From Microbacterium hydrocarbonoxydans (GTDB lineage Bacteria > Actinomycetota > Actinomycetes > Actinomycetales > Microbacteriaceae): a DNA stretch of 64,000 nucleotides. Shown one piece after another: positions 8,575 through 16,299 of this stretch; position 1 is the stretch's first letter, and each line of letters begins with the position of its first letter. The notes beneath the pieces are model-generated. The model did no database searches and had not been told where the DNA came from. It worked only from the letters and a program-made list of their open reading frames with translations. Made by a program: the position numbers and the translations under genes. The stretch is taken from contig NZ_JAAKXW010000002.1 of NCBI RefSeq assembly GCF_011752045.1, positions 496,001-560,000 of the forward strand. Reading direction: 5' to 3'.

Positions 8575-10587
8575 TCAGCCGTCCTCGCGCGCGGCCCGGC
8601 GCTGCTCCCGCTCGGCGAGGCGCGCGAGCTCCGCGTTGTACTCCTCGAGCTCGGCGTCGCCGGTGCGATCGGCGTGACGGTCGCGGCGGCGCTGCAGGCG
8701 GGTGTCGCTGCGGCTCCACTGGATGGCCACGGTGATCGCGAGGATGAGGGTGGGGATCTCGCCGATCGACCAGGCGATGCCTCCGCCGATGTACTGGTCG
8801 TCCATCGGGTCCGGGCCCCAGGTACGGCCCATCGAGCCGAACCAGTCCGCGACGAGCAGCCCGTCCTGCATCATCATCGCCATGCCGAAGAACGCGTGCA
8901 TGGCCATCACCGCGATGAGGGTGATCAGCCGGCCCGGGTACGGGAGGCGGTACGGCACCGGGTCGGCGCCGATCAGGCTCATCACGAACAGGTAACCGGA
9001 GATGAGGAAGTGCGCGACCATCCACTCGTGTCCGAGGTGCTCGTACATCGACCAGCGCACCAGGTCGGTGAAGTAGAACGCCCACAGCGAGAGGATGAAG
9101 ATCGCGGCGGCGACGAACGGATGCGTGACGATGCGGGCGAACGGCGAATGCACCGCCCACATGATCCACTCGCGGCCGCCTCGGGTGCCGTCGTCGCGCT
9201 TCTGGGTCGCGCGCAGGGCGAGGGTGATCGGCGCGCCGGACACCAGCAGCAGCGGGATCGCCATCGACAGCATCATGTGCCCGAGCATGTGCACGCTGAA
9301 CAGGTACTCCTGGTATGCGTTGATGGGCCCGCCGGTGACCCACACCAGCAGGAGCATCCCGAGCACCCAGAAGACCGTGCGGTGGAGCGGCCAGCGGTCG
9401 CCCCGTCGGTGCAGGCGCGCCACCCCGGCGAGGTAGAGGAAGAGACCGAAGCCGGCCGCGACCAGCCAGAGCACGTCGACGTCCCATGCCGTGAACCAGC
9501 GGTCGAGGGTGAACTCGGGCGGCAGCGGCGAGCGGGTGAGGTGCTCGGCGGGCGTCTGCACGAACGGCGCCTCCTCGCCGACCGGCGGGGGCGTGCGTGC
9601 GAGCGCGGCGGCGGCGCCGGAGGCGAGGCCCATCAGGCCGATCTCGCACAGCACCAGCATCCAGAACCAGCGGGCCGCGTGCGCGCCGACGAGACGAGGG
9701 ATGAGGCGGACCCGGTACCAGGCGCCGAGGAGGCCCATGCCGATCAGCAGCACCACCTTCGCGAGCAGGATCGCGCCGTACGGGGTCCACAGCTGCGACC
9801 ACTCCACGATCGCGACGAGCGAGCGGGTGAGGCCCGACACCGCGACCACCGCGAACGCCGCGATCGCGAGGCTCGAGTAACGGCTCACGAGTCGAGCCGT
9901 GTCGATGTCGGGGGCGCCGCGGAGCAGCACCACGAGCAGCAGGCCGCCGAGCCAGACGGCGGCGCCGATCGTGTGCAGGAGGATCGAGTTCACGGCGACG
10001 TTGTGCCCCGAGAGCTCCCCCGAGTGACCCTGCGTGGCCAGCGGGAGGAAGGATGCCGCGGCGAGCAGCGCCGTGAACAGAGTGGGGGTCCAGGAGCGCC
10101 AGGCGAAGGCGAGCACCGTGATGATCGCGCCGAAGATCGTGGTGATCAGCCAGGACTGGCCCAGCGAGGTCTCCAGCAGGAAACGGCCGAGCTGCGCACC
10201 GAACTCGCGATCGGCGCTGAGCTGCGGGTTGAACGCCGCCATGAAGGTGAGGAAGGCGCCGAAGCCCGCCGTGATCGTGAAGACGGCCGCGCCCACCGAG
10301 GAGACGTTGAGCGCGAGATCGAAGGAGCGGTCGCCGCTGCGCAGGGCGAACAGGGCGAGCACCAGCGAGCCGAGCATGGCCGCCGCGGCGAGGTTCATCA
10401 CCAGCTTGGCGATCGGGATCATCCACCGGACGAACGGACCGGGATCCTGCAGGAGCAGCGGCGCCGCTCCGCCGCCGATCATGAGCGCGACGATGACCGC
10501 GACGAGTCCGCCGGCGAGGAGGAGCCCCACGCCGCTCGCACGGTACGCCGAGCTCGTCGGGTCCGATGCGGCGAGGCGGGAGTTCAC
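8575..10587 (-). CDS. CopD-CtaG fusion membrane protein (cytochrome oxidase assembly/copper)
   Basis: The protein has 670 residues and about 14-16 membrane segments. The N-terminal half resembles the CopD copper-resistance domain (HNVAVNSILLHTIGAAVWLGG, about 160-180). The C-terminal half resembles caa3-type CtaG (SVHMLGHMMLSMAIPLLL, LRWSMYEHLGHEWMVAHF, GYLFVMSLIGADPVP), with conserved His residues that could bind copper. Such fusions deliver copper to cytochrome c oxidase. The start is a GTG at 10587, 6 nt behind TAGGCT (10599-10594). GGAGGG lies directly against the GTG, too close for a normal ribosome binding site, so the transcript is probably leaderless. Confidence 0.9.
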   Translation of the reverse strand: MNSRLAASDPTSSAYRASGVGLLLAGGLVAVIVALMIGGGAAPLLLQDPGPFVRWMIPIAKLVMNLAAAAMLGSLVLALFALRSGDRSFDLALNVSSVGAAVFTITAGFGAFLTFMAAFNPQLSADREFGAQLGRFLLETSLGQSWLITTIFGAIITVLAFAWRSWTPTLFTALLAAASFLPLATQGHSGELSGHNVAVNSILLHTIGAAVWLGGLLLVVLLRGAPDIDTARLVSRYSSLAIAAFAVVAVSGLTRSLVAIVEWSQLWTPYGAILLAKVVLLIGMGLLGAWYRVRLIPRLVGAHAARWFWMLVLCEIGLMGLASGAAAALARTPPPVGEEAPFVQTPAEHLTRSPLPPEFTLDRWFTAWDVDVLWLVAAGFGLFLYLAGVARLHRRGDRWPLHRTVFWVLGMLLLVWVTGGPINAYQEYLFSVHMLGHMMLSMAIPLLLVSGAPITLALRATQKRDDGTRGGREWIMWAVHSPFARIVTHPFVAAAIFILSLWAFYFTDLVRWSMYEHLGHEWMVAHFLISGYLFVMSLIGADPVPYRLPYPGRLITLIAVMAMHAFFGMAMMMQDGLLVADWFGSMGRTWGPDPMDDQYIGGGIAWSIGEIPTLILAITVAIQWSRSDTRLQRRRDRHADRTGDAELEEYNAELARLAEREQRRAAREDG

Positions 10588-10621
10588 CCCTCCAGCCTAG
10601 GCGCGCCGTGCGGGGAGAATG

Positions 10622-10659
10622 CACGAAGGCCGCCGCCCCGAGGGGCGGCGGCCTTCGTG
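10622..10659 (-). terminator. strong hairpin terminator after the HU gene
   Basis: Perfect 18-bp arms (10622-10639 and 10642-10659) with a 2-nt loop give a very GC-rich hairpin, 12 bp past the HU stop codon. There is no clear T-tract. It should still stop or stabilise the abundant HU message. Confidence 0.8.
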
Positions 10660-10670
10660 AGGAAGCTGTC

Positions 10671-10958
10671 TTACTTGACGGCGGCCTTGAGCTTGGAGCC
10701 GGCGGTCACCTTGACGCGCTTGCCGGCCGGGATCTTGATCTCGGCGCCGGTCTGCGGGTTGCGGCCGGTGCGGGCGGCGGTCGCGACCTGCTCGAACGAG
10801 ATCCAGCCCGGGATCGAGACCTTGCTGCCCTTGGCGACAGCGTCGGAGACAGTGCCGAACAGTGCGTCGAGGACACCGGAGACGGTGGCCTGGCTCTGGC
10901 CGGTGGCGGAAGCGATGCTCGCGACGAGCTCGGTCTTGGTGATGGACTTGTCAGCCAT
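10671..10958 (-). CDS. hup: HU-family DNA-binding protein
   Basis: The protein has 95 residues, the short HU type without the Lys/Ala-rich tail of mycobacterial HupB. MADKSITKTELV, GSKVSIPGWISF and the beta-arm GRNPQTGAEIKIPAG match the family. It bends and compacts DNA as a dimer. The start at 10958 has a GGAGGAT ribosome binding site. That site can pair with ATCCTC 7 nt upstream of it, giving a small hairpin that could hide it. The gene ends with its own strong terminator, so it is monocistronic. Confidence 0.96.
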   Translation of the reverse strand: MADKSITKTELVASIASATGQSQATVSGVLDALFGTVSDAVAKGSKVSIPGWISFEQVATAARTGRNPQTGAEIKIPAGKRVKVTAGSKLKAAVK

Positions 10959-11197
10959 GTCATCCTCCAGCGACGAGGATCCCGTCGCGTTGTCGTTTTG
11001 GTCGGAGCGGATGCCCCTGGTCGAGTGACCGCCTTGAATGTATCAACGACCACCCGCATTTCCGCGTCATTTCGCGGGTTTTGGGGTTTTGGGCGGCGTG
11101 TCGTGTCACTTTCGTCACTCCAGTCACACTTTTCGGGCTGTTCCGGGGCGTTCCCGCCGGGATCCGCGTGATTCCGCGGGAGTCGGGCCCGCGCGCG
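10959..11197. promoter_or_regulatory. HU promoter and leader
   Basis: Minus-strand TACATT (11042-11037) is a good -10, giving a leader of about 70 nt. The leader contains the 6-bp hairpin 10962-10967 / 10975-10980 that includes the ribosome binding site. Beyond it, plus-strand G-tracts at about 11076-11095 (GGG-TTTT-GGGG-TTTT-GGG) stand out. I see no gene. Confidence 0.45.
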
Positions 11198-11782
11198 TCA
11201 GGCGGTGCGGAATCCGGCGACCGCAGCCCGGGCGGTGCGCTCGAACGCGGGCGCGACGCGCTCCTCGCCGTCGAGGTAGCCGCCGACGAGGGCGGCGTCG
11301 CGCAGCAGAACCAGCGACGCCGCAGCGTCCGCGGGCCGGGCGAGGCCCGCGCCTGCGGCGACCTGCTCGAGGGTCGAACGGAACCACTCCCGGTGCTCGG
11401 CGATCAGCTGCCGCACTGCGCCGGACTCGTCCGGGTACTCGGCGGCGGCGTTGATGAACGGGCAGCCGCGGGTGTGACGCAGGCGGATGTCGGCGGCGAT
11501 GCCGTCGATCACGGCGTCCAGCAGCAGCGAGGGGTCGGTCACGGCCGCGCCGGCATCCGCGAACATCCCCCGGAGGATCTCGTCCTCATTGCGGAGGTAC
11601 GCGAGGACGAGGTTCTCCTTGCCGCCGAACTGCTTGTAGAGCGTGGCCCTCGTCACCTCCGCCTCCGCGATGATCCGGTCGACGCCCACGGAGTGGATGC
11701 CCTCCTCGTAGAAGAGACGCGTGGCCGTGTCGATCAGGCGGGTGCGAGCCGGGCTCGGGCGCTTCGGTGTGCTGGTCTCCAT
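11198..11782 (-). CDS. TetR-family transcriptional repressor
   Basis: The protein has 194 residues. The N-terminal helix-turn-helix is typical of TetR (RLIDTATRLFYEEGIHSVGV, then ATLYKQFGGKENLVLAYL, about 14-70), followed by an alpha-helical ligand domain of the TetR_C type seen in YxaF/LmrA relatives. The start at 11782 is behind AAGGAAC. It is divergent from a hydrolase gene, and a palindrome of TetR type lies between the two (11864-11879). It most likely represses both. Confidence 0.92.
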   Translation of the reverse strand: METSTPKRPSPARTRLIDTATRLFYEEGIHSVGVDRIIAEAEVTRATLYKQFGGKENLVLAYLRNEDEILRGMFADAGAAVTDPSLLLDAVIDGIAADIRLRHTRGCPFINAAAEYPDESGAVRQLIAEHREWFRSTLEQVAAGAGLARPADAAASLVLLRDAALVGGYLDGEERVAPAFERTARAAVAGFRTA

Positions 11783-11863
11783 GATGTTCCTTCCCCATCG
11801 TGGCATCCGAACGACGGCATCCGATCTCCGACTTCTCGATTTCCGGGAATATCTTGCGGTGGA

Positions 11864-11879
11864 TAGAACGTTCGGTCTA
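11864..11879. promoter_or_regulatory. TetR operator candidate
   Basis: TAGAACGTTCGGTCTA matches its own reverse complement at 12 of 16 positions (TAGA and TCTA ends, internal CG and CG). It sits in the gap between the divergent TetR and hydrolase genes, 54 bp upstream of the hydrolase ATG. Confidence 0.55.
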
Positions 11880-11932
11880 CTATCAGCATACGCCACCCGC
11901 ACAGGGCGGGACCGATTCAAGGAGAAGAAGAG

Positions 11933-12760
11933 ATGAACACCACCGAGAAGACCCCGATCGTCCTCATCCACGGTCTCTGGATGACGCCGAAGAGCTGGGA
12001 CACCTGGGCAGAGCGCTTCCGCGCACAGGGCCACGAGGTGATCGTCCCCGGCTGGCCCGGCATCGACGACCGCTCCGTCGCCGACATCCGCCGCGACCCG
12101 TCCGCACTCAAGGGCATCGGCCTGAAGAAGATCGTGGACCTCTACGAGCGCATCATCAGGAAGCTCCCCGTCAAGCCGATCATCATGGGCCACTCCTTCG
12201 GCGGCGTCATCACGCAGATGCTCGCGGACCGCGGTCTCGGCGCCGCCTACGTCGGCGTCGCGCCGGGGCAGACCGCCGGCATCACCACGCTCCCCCTCTC
12301 GACCCTGTGGACCGGCACGCCGATCCTCTCGAACCCCTTCGGCATCAACGGCGCGAAGCCGCTGTCGAAGCGGCACTTCCACTTCACCTTCGGCAACGAC
12401 CTCAGCCGCGCGGCATCCGACGCCCTGTGGGAGGAGTACGCCGTGAACTCCTACAACCGGGTGTTCTTCGAGGGCGTGAGCTCGGTGCTGAACGAGAAGG
12501 GCGGCGTGACCCACGTGGACTACGCGCGCGCCGACCGCGCCCCGCTGCTCGTCATCACCGGCGAGATCGACCACGTCGTGCCGCCGGCCATCGGCAAGGC
12601 GATCGTGAAGAAGTACCGCTCCTCCGGAAGCCCCGCGATCGTCGAGTACAAGGAGTACGCCGGCCGCACGCACCGCCTGGTCAGCCAGGACGGCTGGGAG
12701 GAGATCGCCGACGAGGCCCTGACCTGGGCGGTGGCGCACGCGACGGCATCCGTCGCCTGA
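11933..12760 (+). CDS. alpha/beta hydrolase under TetR control
   Basis: The protein has 275 residues and intact alpha/beta-hydrolase features: VLIHGLWMTPKSWD (oxyanion region, about 10-23), G-H-S-F-G nucleophile elbow, GEIDHVVPP (acid) and GRTHRLVSQDGW, whose His is the likely base. There is no signal peptide. The ribosome binding site AAGGAG precedes the ATG at 11933. Divergence from a TetR gene suggests a stress- or solvent-inducible esterase or a detoxifying hydrolase. The substrate is unknown. Downstream lies a 30-bp-arm palindrome. Confidence 0.9.
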   Translation: MNTTEKTPIVLIHGLWMTPKSWDTWAERFRAQGHEVIVPGWPGIDDRSVADIRRDPSALKGIGLKKIVDLYERIIRKLPVKPIIMGHSFGGVITQMLADRGLGAAYVGVAPGQTAGITTLPLSTLWTGTPILSNPFGINGAKPLSKRHFHFTFGNDLSRAASDALWEEYAVNSYNRVFFEGVSSVLNEKGGVTHVDYARADRAPLLVITGEIDHVVPPAIGKAIVKKYRSSGSPAIVEYKEYAGRTHRLVSQDGWEEIADEALTWAVAHATASVA

Positions 12761-12799
12761 TGCCGGACGGGTTCCGGCTCGCCTCCCACCCGCGCCGTT

Positions 12800-12870
12800 C
12801 GGGAGGAGAACACGCGCTCGGGCTGAGGATCGCCGCAGATTCCTCAGCCCGAGCGCGTGTTCTCCTCCCG
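12800..12870. repeat. large intergenic palindrome (family C, copy 1)
   Basis: Perfect 30-bp arms (12800-12829 and 12841-12870) surround an 11-nt loop. It lies between the convergent hydrolase and rpsN genes. There is no T-tract on either side, and rpsN has its own terminator at 12927-12956. The core CGGGAGGAG...CGCGCTCGGG recurs in the palindrome at 45123-45213, so it looks like a dispersed repeat rather than only a terminator. Confidence 0.75.
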
Positions 12871-12926
12871 AGCCTGTGTACGGACAGGCGCGGATGCGGC
12901 GGAACAGCGGATGCCGGGGACGCGAA

Positions 12927-12956
12927 AAGGGCGAGGATCCGAGGATCCTCGCCCTT
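12927..12956 (-). terminator. terminator of the rpmB-rpmG-rpsN operon
   Basis: Perfect 14-bp arms (12927-12940 and 12943-12956) with a 2-nt loop. On the minus strand the stem is followed by TTTT. It lies 16 bp past the rpsN stop codon and is a classical intrinsic terminator. Confidence 0.85.
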
Positions 12957-12971
12957 CTCAGAAAGCGATGC

Positions 12972-13277
12972 TTACCAGCTCGACTTGGTCACGCCGGGCA
13001 GCTCGCCACGGTGCGCCATGTCACGGAAGCGGACACGCGAGATGCCGAACTTCGTGAGGACACCGCGGGGGCGGCCGTCGATGACGTCACGCGAACGCAG
13101 GCGGACCGGCGACGCGTTGCGCGGCAGCTTCTGCAGGCCGACGCGAGCGGCCTCGCGGGCCTCGTCGGTGGCGTTCGGGTCGACCAGGGTCTTCTTCAGC
13201 TCGAGACGACGCTCCGCGTAGCGGTCCACGACTGCCTTGCGCTGCTCGTTGCGAGCGATCTTGCTCTTCTTAGCCAT
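12972..13277 (-). CDS. rpsN: 30S ribosomal protein S14
   Basis: The protein has 101 residues, the long S14 type without the CxxC zinc motifs. [14 protein letters not shown] and [20 protein letters not shown] match. It is assembled into the 30S head. It is the last gene of the rpmB-rpmG-rpsN operon, 3 bp behind rpmG. The zinc-free form is the one that Zur-controlled operons use in other actinobacteria when zinc is scarce. In this family it may equally be the only copy. Confidence 0.97.
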   Translation of the reverse strand: MAKKSKIARNEQRKAVVDRYAERRLELKKTLVDPNATDEAREAARVGLQKLPRNASPVRLRSRDVIDGRPRGVLTKFGISRVRFRDMAHRGELPGVTKSSW

Positions 13278-13280
13278 GGA

Positions 13281-13451
13281 TCAACGCTCCTCTCGGAATT
13301 CGACGTGCTGACGGATGACCGGGTCGTACTTCTTGAGCACGAGACGGTCGGGGGTGTTGCGGCGGTTCTTCTTCGTCACGTACGTGTAACCCGTACCTGC
13401 CGTCGAACGCAGCTTGATGATCGGACGGACGTCCTGTGCCTTCTTGGCCAT
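13281..13451 (-). CDS. rpmG: 50S ribosomal protein L33
   Basis: The protein has 56 residues and begins [34 protein letters not shown] is the conserved core. The CxxC pairs of the zinc-binding form are absent. Its ATG (13451-13449) overlaps the TAA of rpmB by one base, so the two are translationally coupled. The gene follows directly from the reading frame and the operon context. Confidence 0.96.
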   Translation of the reverse strand: MAKKAQDVRPIIKLRSTAGTGYTYVTKKNRRNTPDRLVLKKYDPVIRQHVEFREER

Positions 13452-13687
13452 TAGAGCTTCACACCCTTCGCCTGGAGGTCCTTGACCACGTTCTCGATGC
13501 CGCGGACGTCGATCACCTTGATGCCCTTGGCGGACACGTTGAGCGTGATCTTACGACCGAGCGAGGGGACGAAATAGGTCTTCTTCTGCACGTTCGGGTC
13601 GAAGCGGCGCTTCGTCCGGCGGTGCGAGTGCGAGACGTTGTGACCGAAGCCGGGAACAGCACCGGTCACCTGGCACACTGCTGCCAT
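13451..13687 (-). CDS. rpmB: 50S ribosomal protein L28
   Basis: The protein has 78 residues. [20 protein letters not shown] and the basic [12 protein letters not shown] stretch are diagnostic. Only one Cys is present, so this is the form without a zinc ribbon. The ribosome binding site AAGGAG lies 8 nt from the ATG at 13687. It is the first gene of the three-gene operon and has a roughly 140-nt leader with alternative base-pairing. Confidence 0.97.
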   Translation of the reverse strand: MAAVCQVTGAVPGFGHNVSHSHRRTKRRFDPNVQKKTYFVPSLGRKITLNVSAKGIKVIDVRGIENVVKDLQAKGVKL

Positions 13688-13837
13688 GATGTGACTCCTT
13701 CTATACCGTGAGACCGGACGGCCTCACCCAAGATCCCTTGTCTGCGCGCAACCCTCGACCCGCCGATTCCTCGGCCGCGGAAGGGGGAAGCACACGAACT
13801 GCGCACAGGAGTGTGCGCAGACAAAGAGTCAGTCTAG
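13688..13837 (-). promoter_or_regulatory. rpmB operon promoter and structured leader
   Basis: Minus-strand TAGACT (13837-13832) is the -10. It overlaps the end of the upstream mpg gene, whose stop TGA is at 13831-13829. Transcription should begin near 13825. The first segment (13824-13812, TTGTCTGCGCACA) can pair with the adjacent segment 13807-13799 (perfect 9 bp, 4-nt loop) or with the distal segment 13750-13738 (12 of 13). The two pairings exclude each other, as in attenuators and protein-binding leaders. The distal segment ends about 50 nt before the start codon. Confidence 0.5.
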
Positions 13838-14530
13838 CACGGATGCCGCGGCGGCCACTTCGCGTGCCCCGCGACCCCAGCGGAACGGCGAGACGGTCGG
13901 GTCGCCGGCGATCCAGAAGCGCCAGGGGAAGGCGTCCGTGCCTGCCACTCCGGCGACCCCCACGCGCGGCCCGGTGGCGATGTCGGCGACGGGCTCCTCG
14001 CGCAGCAGCAGCTCCGCGCGCGCACCGTGCCATTCCGCGCCGGTGATCGCGTCGACTCCGTCGTGGAGCGGATGCCGCAGTCCCGAGGCCTGCCCGAATC
14101 GGCCCGGCCCCCGGGCGAGGTCGCGGCGCTCGGCCGCCGTCAGGGGCAGCGCCCGCCCGCGACGGGACGCGGCGGCCTCCAGCCCCGACAGCACCTCCCC
14201 CGCACGCAGCAGCACACCGCCGGCCTGACCGTCCGGTCCGCACACGACGTTGACGCAGGAGTGGATGCCGTGACTGAGGTACACGTAGAGGTGCCCGGGC
14301 TCGCCCCACATCGTGGCGTTGCGGGCGGTGCGCCCCATCCGCGCATGCGACCCGGGATCGGGCACAGGACCGGTCCCGTGCCCGTGATAGGCCTCGACCT
14401 CCGTGAGGCGGAGCCTCACCTCGCTGCCGCCGAGCACGGTCCTCAGCTCGCCGCCGAGCAGCCGCGGCGCGACCTCGGCGGGAAGTCCGCGCAGATCGTC
14501 ACGGGCGGCCGGGCGCAGAGCATCCGTCAT
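13829..14530 (-). CDS. mpg: DNA-3-methyladenine glycosylase (AAG/MPG family)
   Basis: The protein has 233 residues. It is the small AAG-type glycosylase that excises alkylated purines by nucleotide flipping. RLTEVEAYHG (catalytic Glu region), DPGSHARMGRTARNATMWG, GHLYVYLSHGIHSCVNVV and LARGPGRFGQASG match the family. The ATG at 14530 lies 5 nt after the stop of the upstream gene, so it is probably coupled to it as the last gene of the zur operon. Its last codons contain the rpmB promoter. Confidence 0.93.
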   Translation of the reverse strand: MTDALRPAARDDLRGLPAEVAPRLLGGELRTVLGGSEVRLRLTEVEAYHGHGTGPVPDPGSHARMGRTARNATMWGEPGHLYVYLSHGIHSCVNVVCGPDGQAGGVLLRAGEVLSGLEAAASRRGRALPLTAAERRDLARGPGRFGQASGLRHPLHDGVDAITGAEWHGARAELLLREEPVADIATGPRVGVAGVAGTDAFPWRFWIAGDPTVSPFRWGRGAREVAAAASVLD

Positions 14531-14535
14531 GGCGC

Positions 14536-16299
14536 TCAGAACTGGGGCGCCGTCTGGCACCACGAGGCGTCGAATCCGGTGAGCGGCACGATCTCCTCGC
14601 CGGTCTCCAGGTCGAGGAAGTGCGTCTCCAGCCTCTGCGGCAGCGGCAGCAGCATCCGGTCGTAGGGGTTGTCCATCACCGAGGGGGCGATCACCACCGC
14701 GGCGTACTGCCCGCTGGGCGAGGCGCAGGCCTGCAGGATCGAGTCGGCCGGACCGACCTCGACGAGCGGGGTCGCCGTGCCTTCATCGTCCACCTTGACG
14801 ATCGCCTGCCCGCTGGGCACGCCGTTCGCATCGCGCGCGACGACGTGGCGCAGCGTGCCACCAGGGAACGGGCTGATCGTGATCGCCTTGCCGTAGTCGG
14901 GGTCGGAGGCCGCGAGCGGCTGCTCCGAGCCGTCGGCGAGGTTCAGCTCCACCACGGTGCCGTCGAGCCGCTCCACGACCGCGGTGTAGGTGCCGCGGCT
15001 GATGCCCTGGATCGTCGTCGCCAGCCCGAGCGACTGCACGCCGGCGTCCGTCGAGTGGTCGACGAGCGAGAGCGCCCCGTCGAAGTCGATGAAGAGCACG
15101 GCGGCGCTGTCGGGCACGAACTGCCAGACGAAGATGTTCGCCTCCTCGCCGCCGACCTCGGTGATCTGCGGCTCGTCGTCGCCGTCGAGCGACTGGGTGA
15201 CGAGCACGCTCGCGCGGCCCTCGGTGTCGCTGAGCTCCTTGTCGGAGTAGCTGTAGCCGACCAGGCCGCCACGGTCGGAGACCTGGATCGCGCCGACGTA
15301 GCCGACGCCCGGCAGCTCGAGCTCGCGCTGGTTCGAGCCGTCGCGGTCCATCACGAGGAGCTTCGAGCCCTCGTCCTCCTCGATCGACACGACGAGCCGC
15401 GTCGACGTCGCCCGGAAGTCGTTGATCCGGTCGGCCGCGAAGACGGCGACGCCCTCGCCGGAGAGGCCGGTGCGGAAGATCTTGTCGTCGCCCTCGGCAT
15501 CGCGGTTCAGCAGGAAGATCTCGGATGCGGGCGTGCGGAAGCTCGTGGTGAGGTCGGCGCTGGGTCCGCCGCCGGCGCCCTGGGCGCCGGTGACGGACAC
15601 CGTGTACTTCGTGTCGTCGTCGAGGGGGACGGTGAAGCGGATGCCGACCCCGCGGCCCGAGGAGTCGACGGTGAACGGCACGGCCGGCTCGACGGTGATC
15701 TGCGACGCGTCGATCTCGGCGAGCGACTGGTTCGCGGTGAGGATGACGCGGCTGCCGCTCGACTCGATCGCCTGCTTCGGATCGACCTGCACCTCGGTGA
15801 TCCGCGGCCCCTGCGTGAGGCTGACCGCGCCGAGCCCCGCCCCGATCAGGACGAGGATGCCGAGCACCGCGCCGATCGCGAGGAGGAAGCGGCGGTCGCG
15901 CGGGGCGGCCGGTGCTGCCGGCCGGGGCTTCGCCGCGGACTGGGGTGCGTCCTGCGGAGCCGTCACCTTCTCCTCGGTCGTCGAGCGAGCGAAGCGAGAC
16001 GAGACGCCGTGAGCCGACGTCGGCGGCTCGCCGCTGGAGTCGTGCGCAGCGTGAGGCGTTTCGTCTCGGTCGGCTCCGCCGTCCTCGCTCAACGGCCGGG
16101 GCGCTGGACCCGCCGCGTCGCGCTCCTCGCTCGACGACCCGGCGCTGACCGCGTCATTCTCGGGTGCGATCGGCGCGGCGTCCTCCGCGGCGGCCTCCCG
16201 CTCCGCCGCCCCGCGCTCCGCGGCTTCCCGGGCCGCGCGCATCTCCGCGCGGGTGCGCGGGACGGCGGGTGCCTCGGGGCGCTCGTCGTCAGTACTCAT
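14536..16299 (-). CDS. membrane-anchored beta-propeller-like protein
   Basis: The protein has 587 residues. Residues 1-135 are acidic, Ala/Glu-rich and probably disordered. One membrane helix follows (about 138-160), then a bacterial Ig-like segment (ITEVQVDPKQAIE... SVTGAQGAGGGPS) and a repeat-rich beta domain with TolB/WD40-like strands (IFLLNRDAEGDDKIFRTGLS; KLLVMDRDGSNQRELELPG). The function is unknown; propellers of this type bind proteins or sugars outside the cell. It overlaps the upstream gene by 11 bp. The segment encoding SSRFARSTTEE (about 100-110) comes from the GAGCGAGCGAAGCGAGACGA repeat and may be a repeat inserted in frame. Confidence 0.82.
   Translation of the reverse strand: MSTDDERPEAPAVPRTRAEMRAAREAAERGAAEREAAAEDAAPIAPENDAVSAGSSSEERDAAGPAPRPLSEDGGADRDETPHAAHDSSGEPPTSAHGVSSRFARSTTEEKVTAPQDAPQSAAKPRPAAPAAPRDRRFLLAIGAVLGILVLIGAGLGAVSLTQGPRITEVQVDPKQAIESSGSRVILTANQSLAEIDASQITVEPAVPFTVDSSGRGVGIRFTVPLDDDTKYTVSVTGAQGAGGGPSADLTTSFRTPASEIFLLNRDAEGDDKIFRTGLSGEGVAVFAADRINDFRATSTRLVVSIEEDEGSKLLVMDRDGSNQRELELPGVGYVGAIQVSDRGGLVGYSYSDKELSDTEGRASVLVTQSLDGDDEPQITEVGGEEANIFVWQFVPDSAAVLFIDFDGALSLVDHSTDAGVQSLGLATTIQGISRGTYTAVVERLDGTVVELNLADGSEQPLAASDPDYGKAITISPFPGGTLRHVVARDANGVPSGQAIVKVDDEGTATPLVEVGPADSILQACASPSGQYAAVVIAPSVMDNPYDRMLLPLPQRLETHFLDLETGEEIVPLTGFDASWCQTAPQF

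Noticed and set aside
8566..11028. 820-codon plus-strand reading frame
   Set aside because: It lies opposite the CopD-CtaG and HU genes. The composition is antisense-like (H, R, D, E rich), and there is no ribosome binding site or motif.
11070..11100. Telomere-like GGG-TTTT-GGGG-TTTT-GGG run
   Set aside because: Only three strong G-tracts, in an isolated position. A quadruplex is possible but not supported by a fourth tract or a second copy.
11198..12739. 513-codon minus-strand reading frame joining TetR to the region opposite the hydrolase
   Set aside because: Only the part from 11782 down carries TetR motifs. The rest is antisense to the hydrolase. The start at 11782 has a ribosome binding site.
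13690..13850. Zur box upstream of rpmB
   Set aside because: I looked for TGANAANNNTTNTCA because the zinc-free ribosomal genes are Zur-controlled in other actinobacteria. No match exists between 13690 and 13850.
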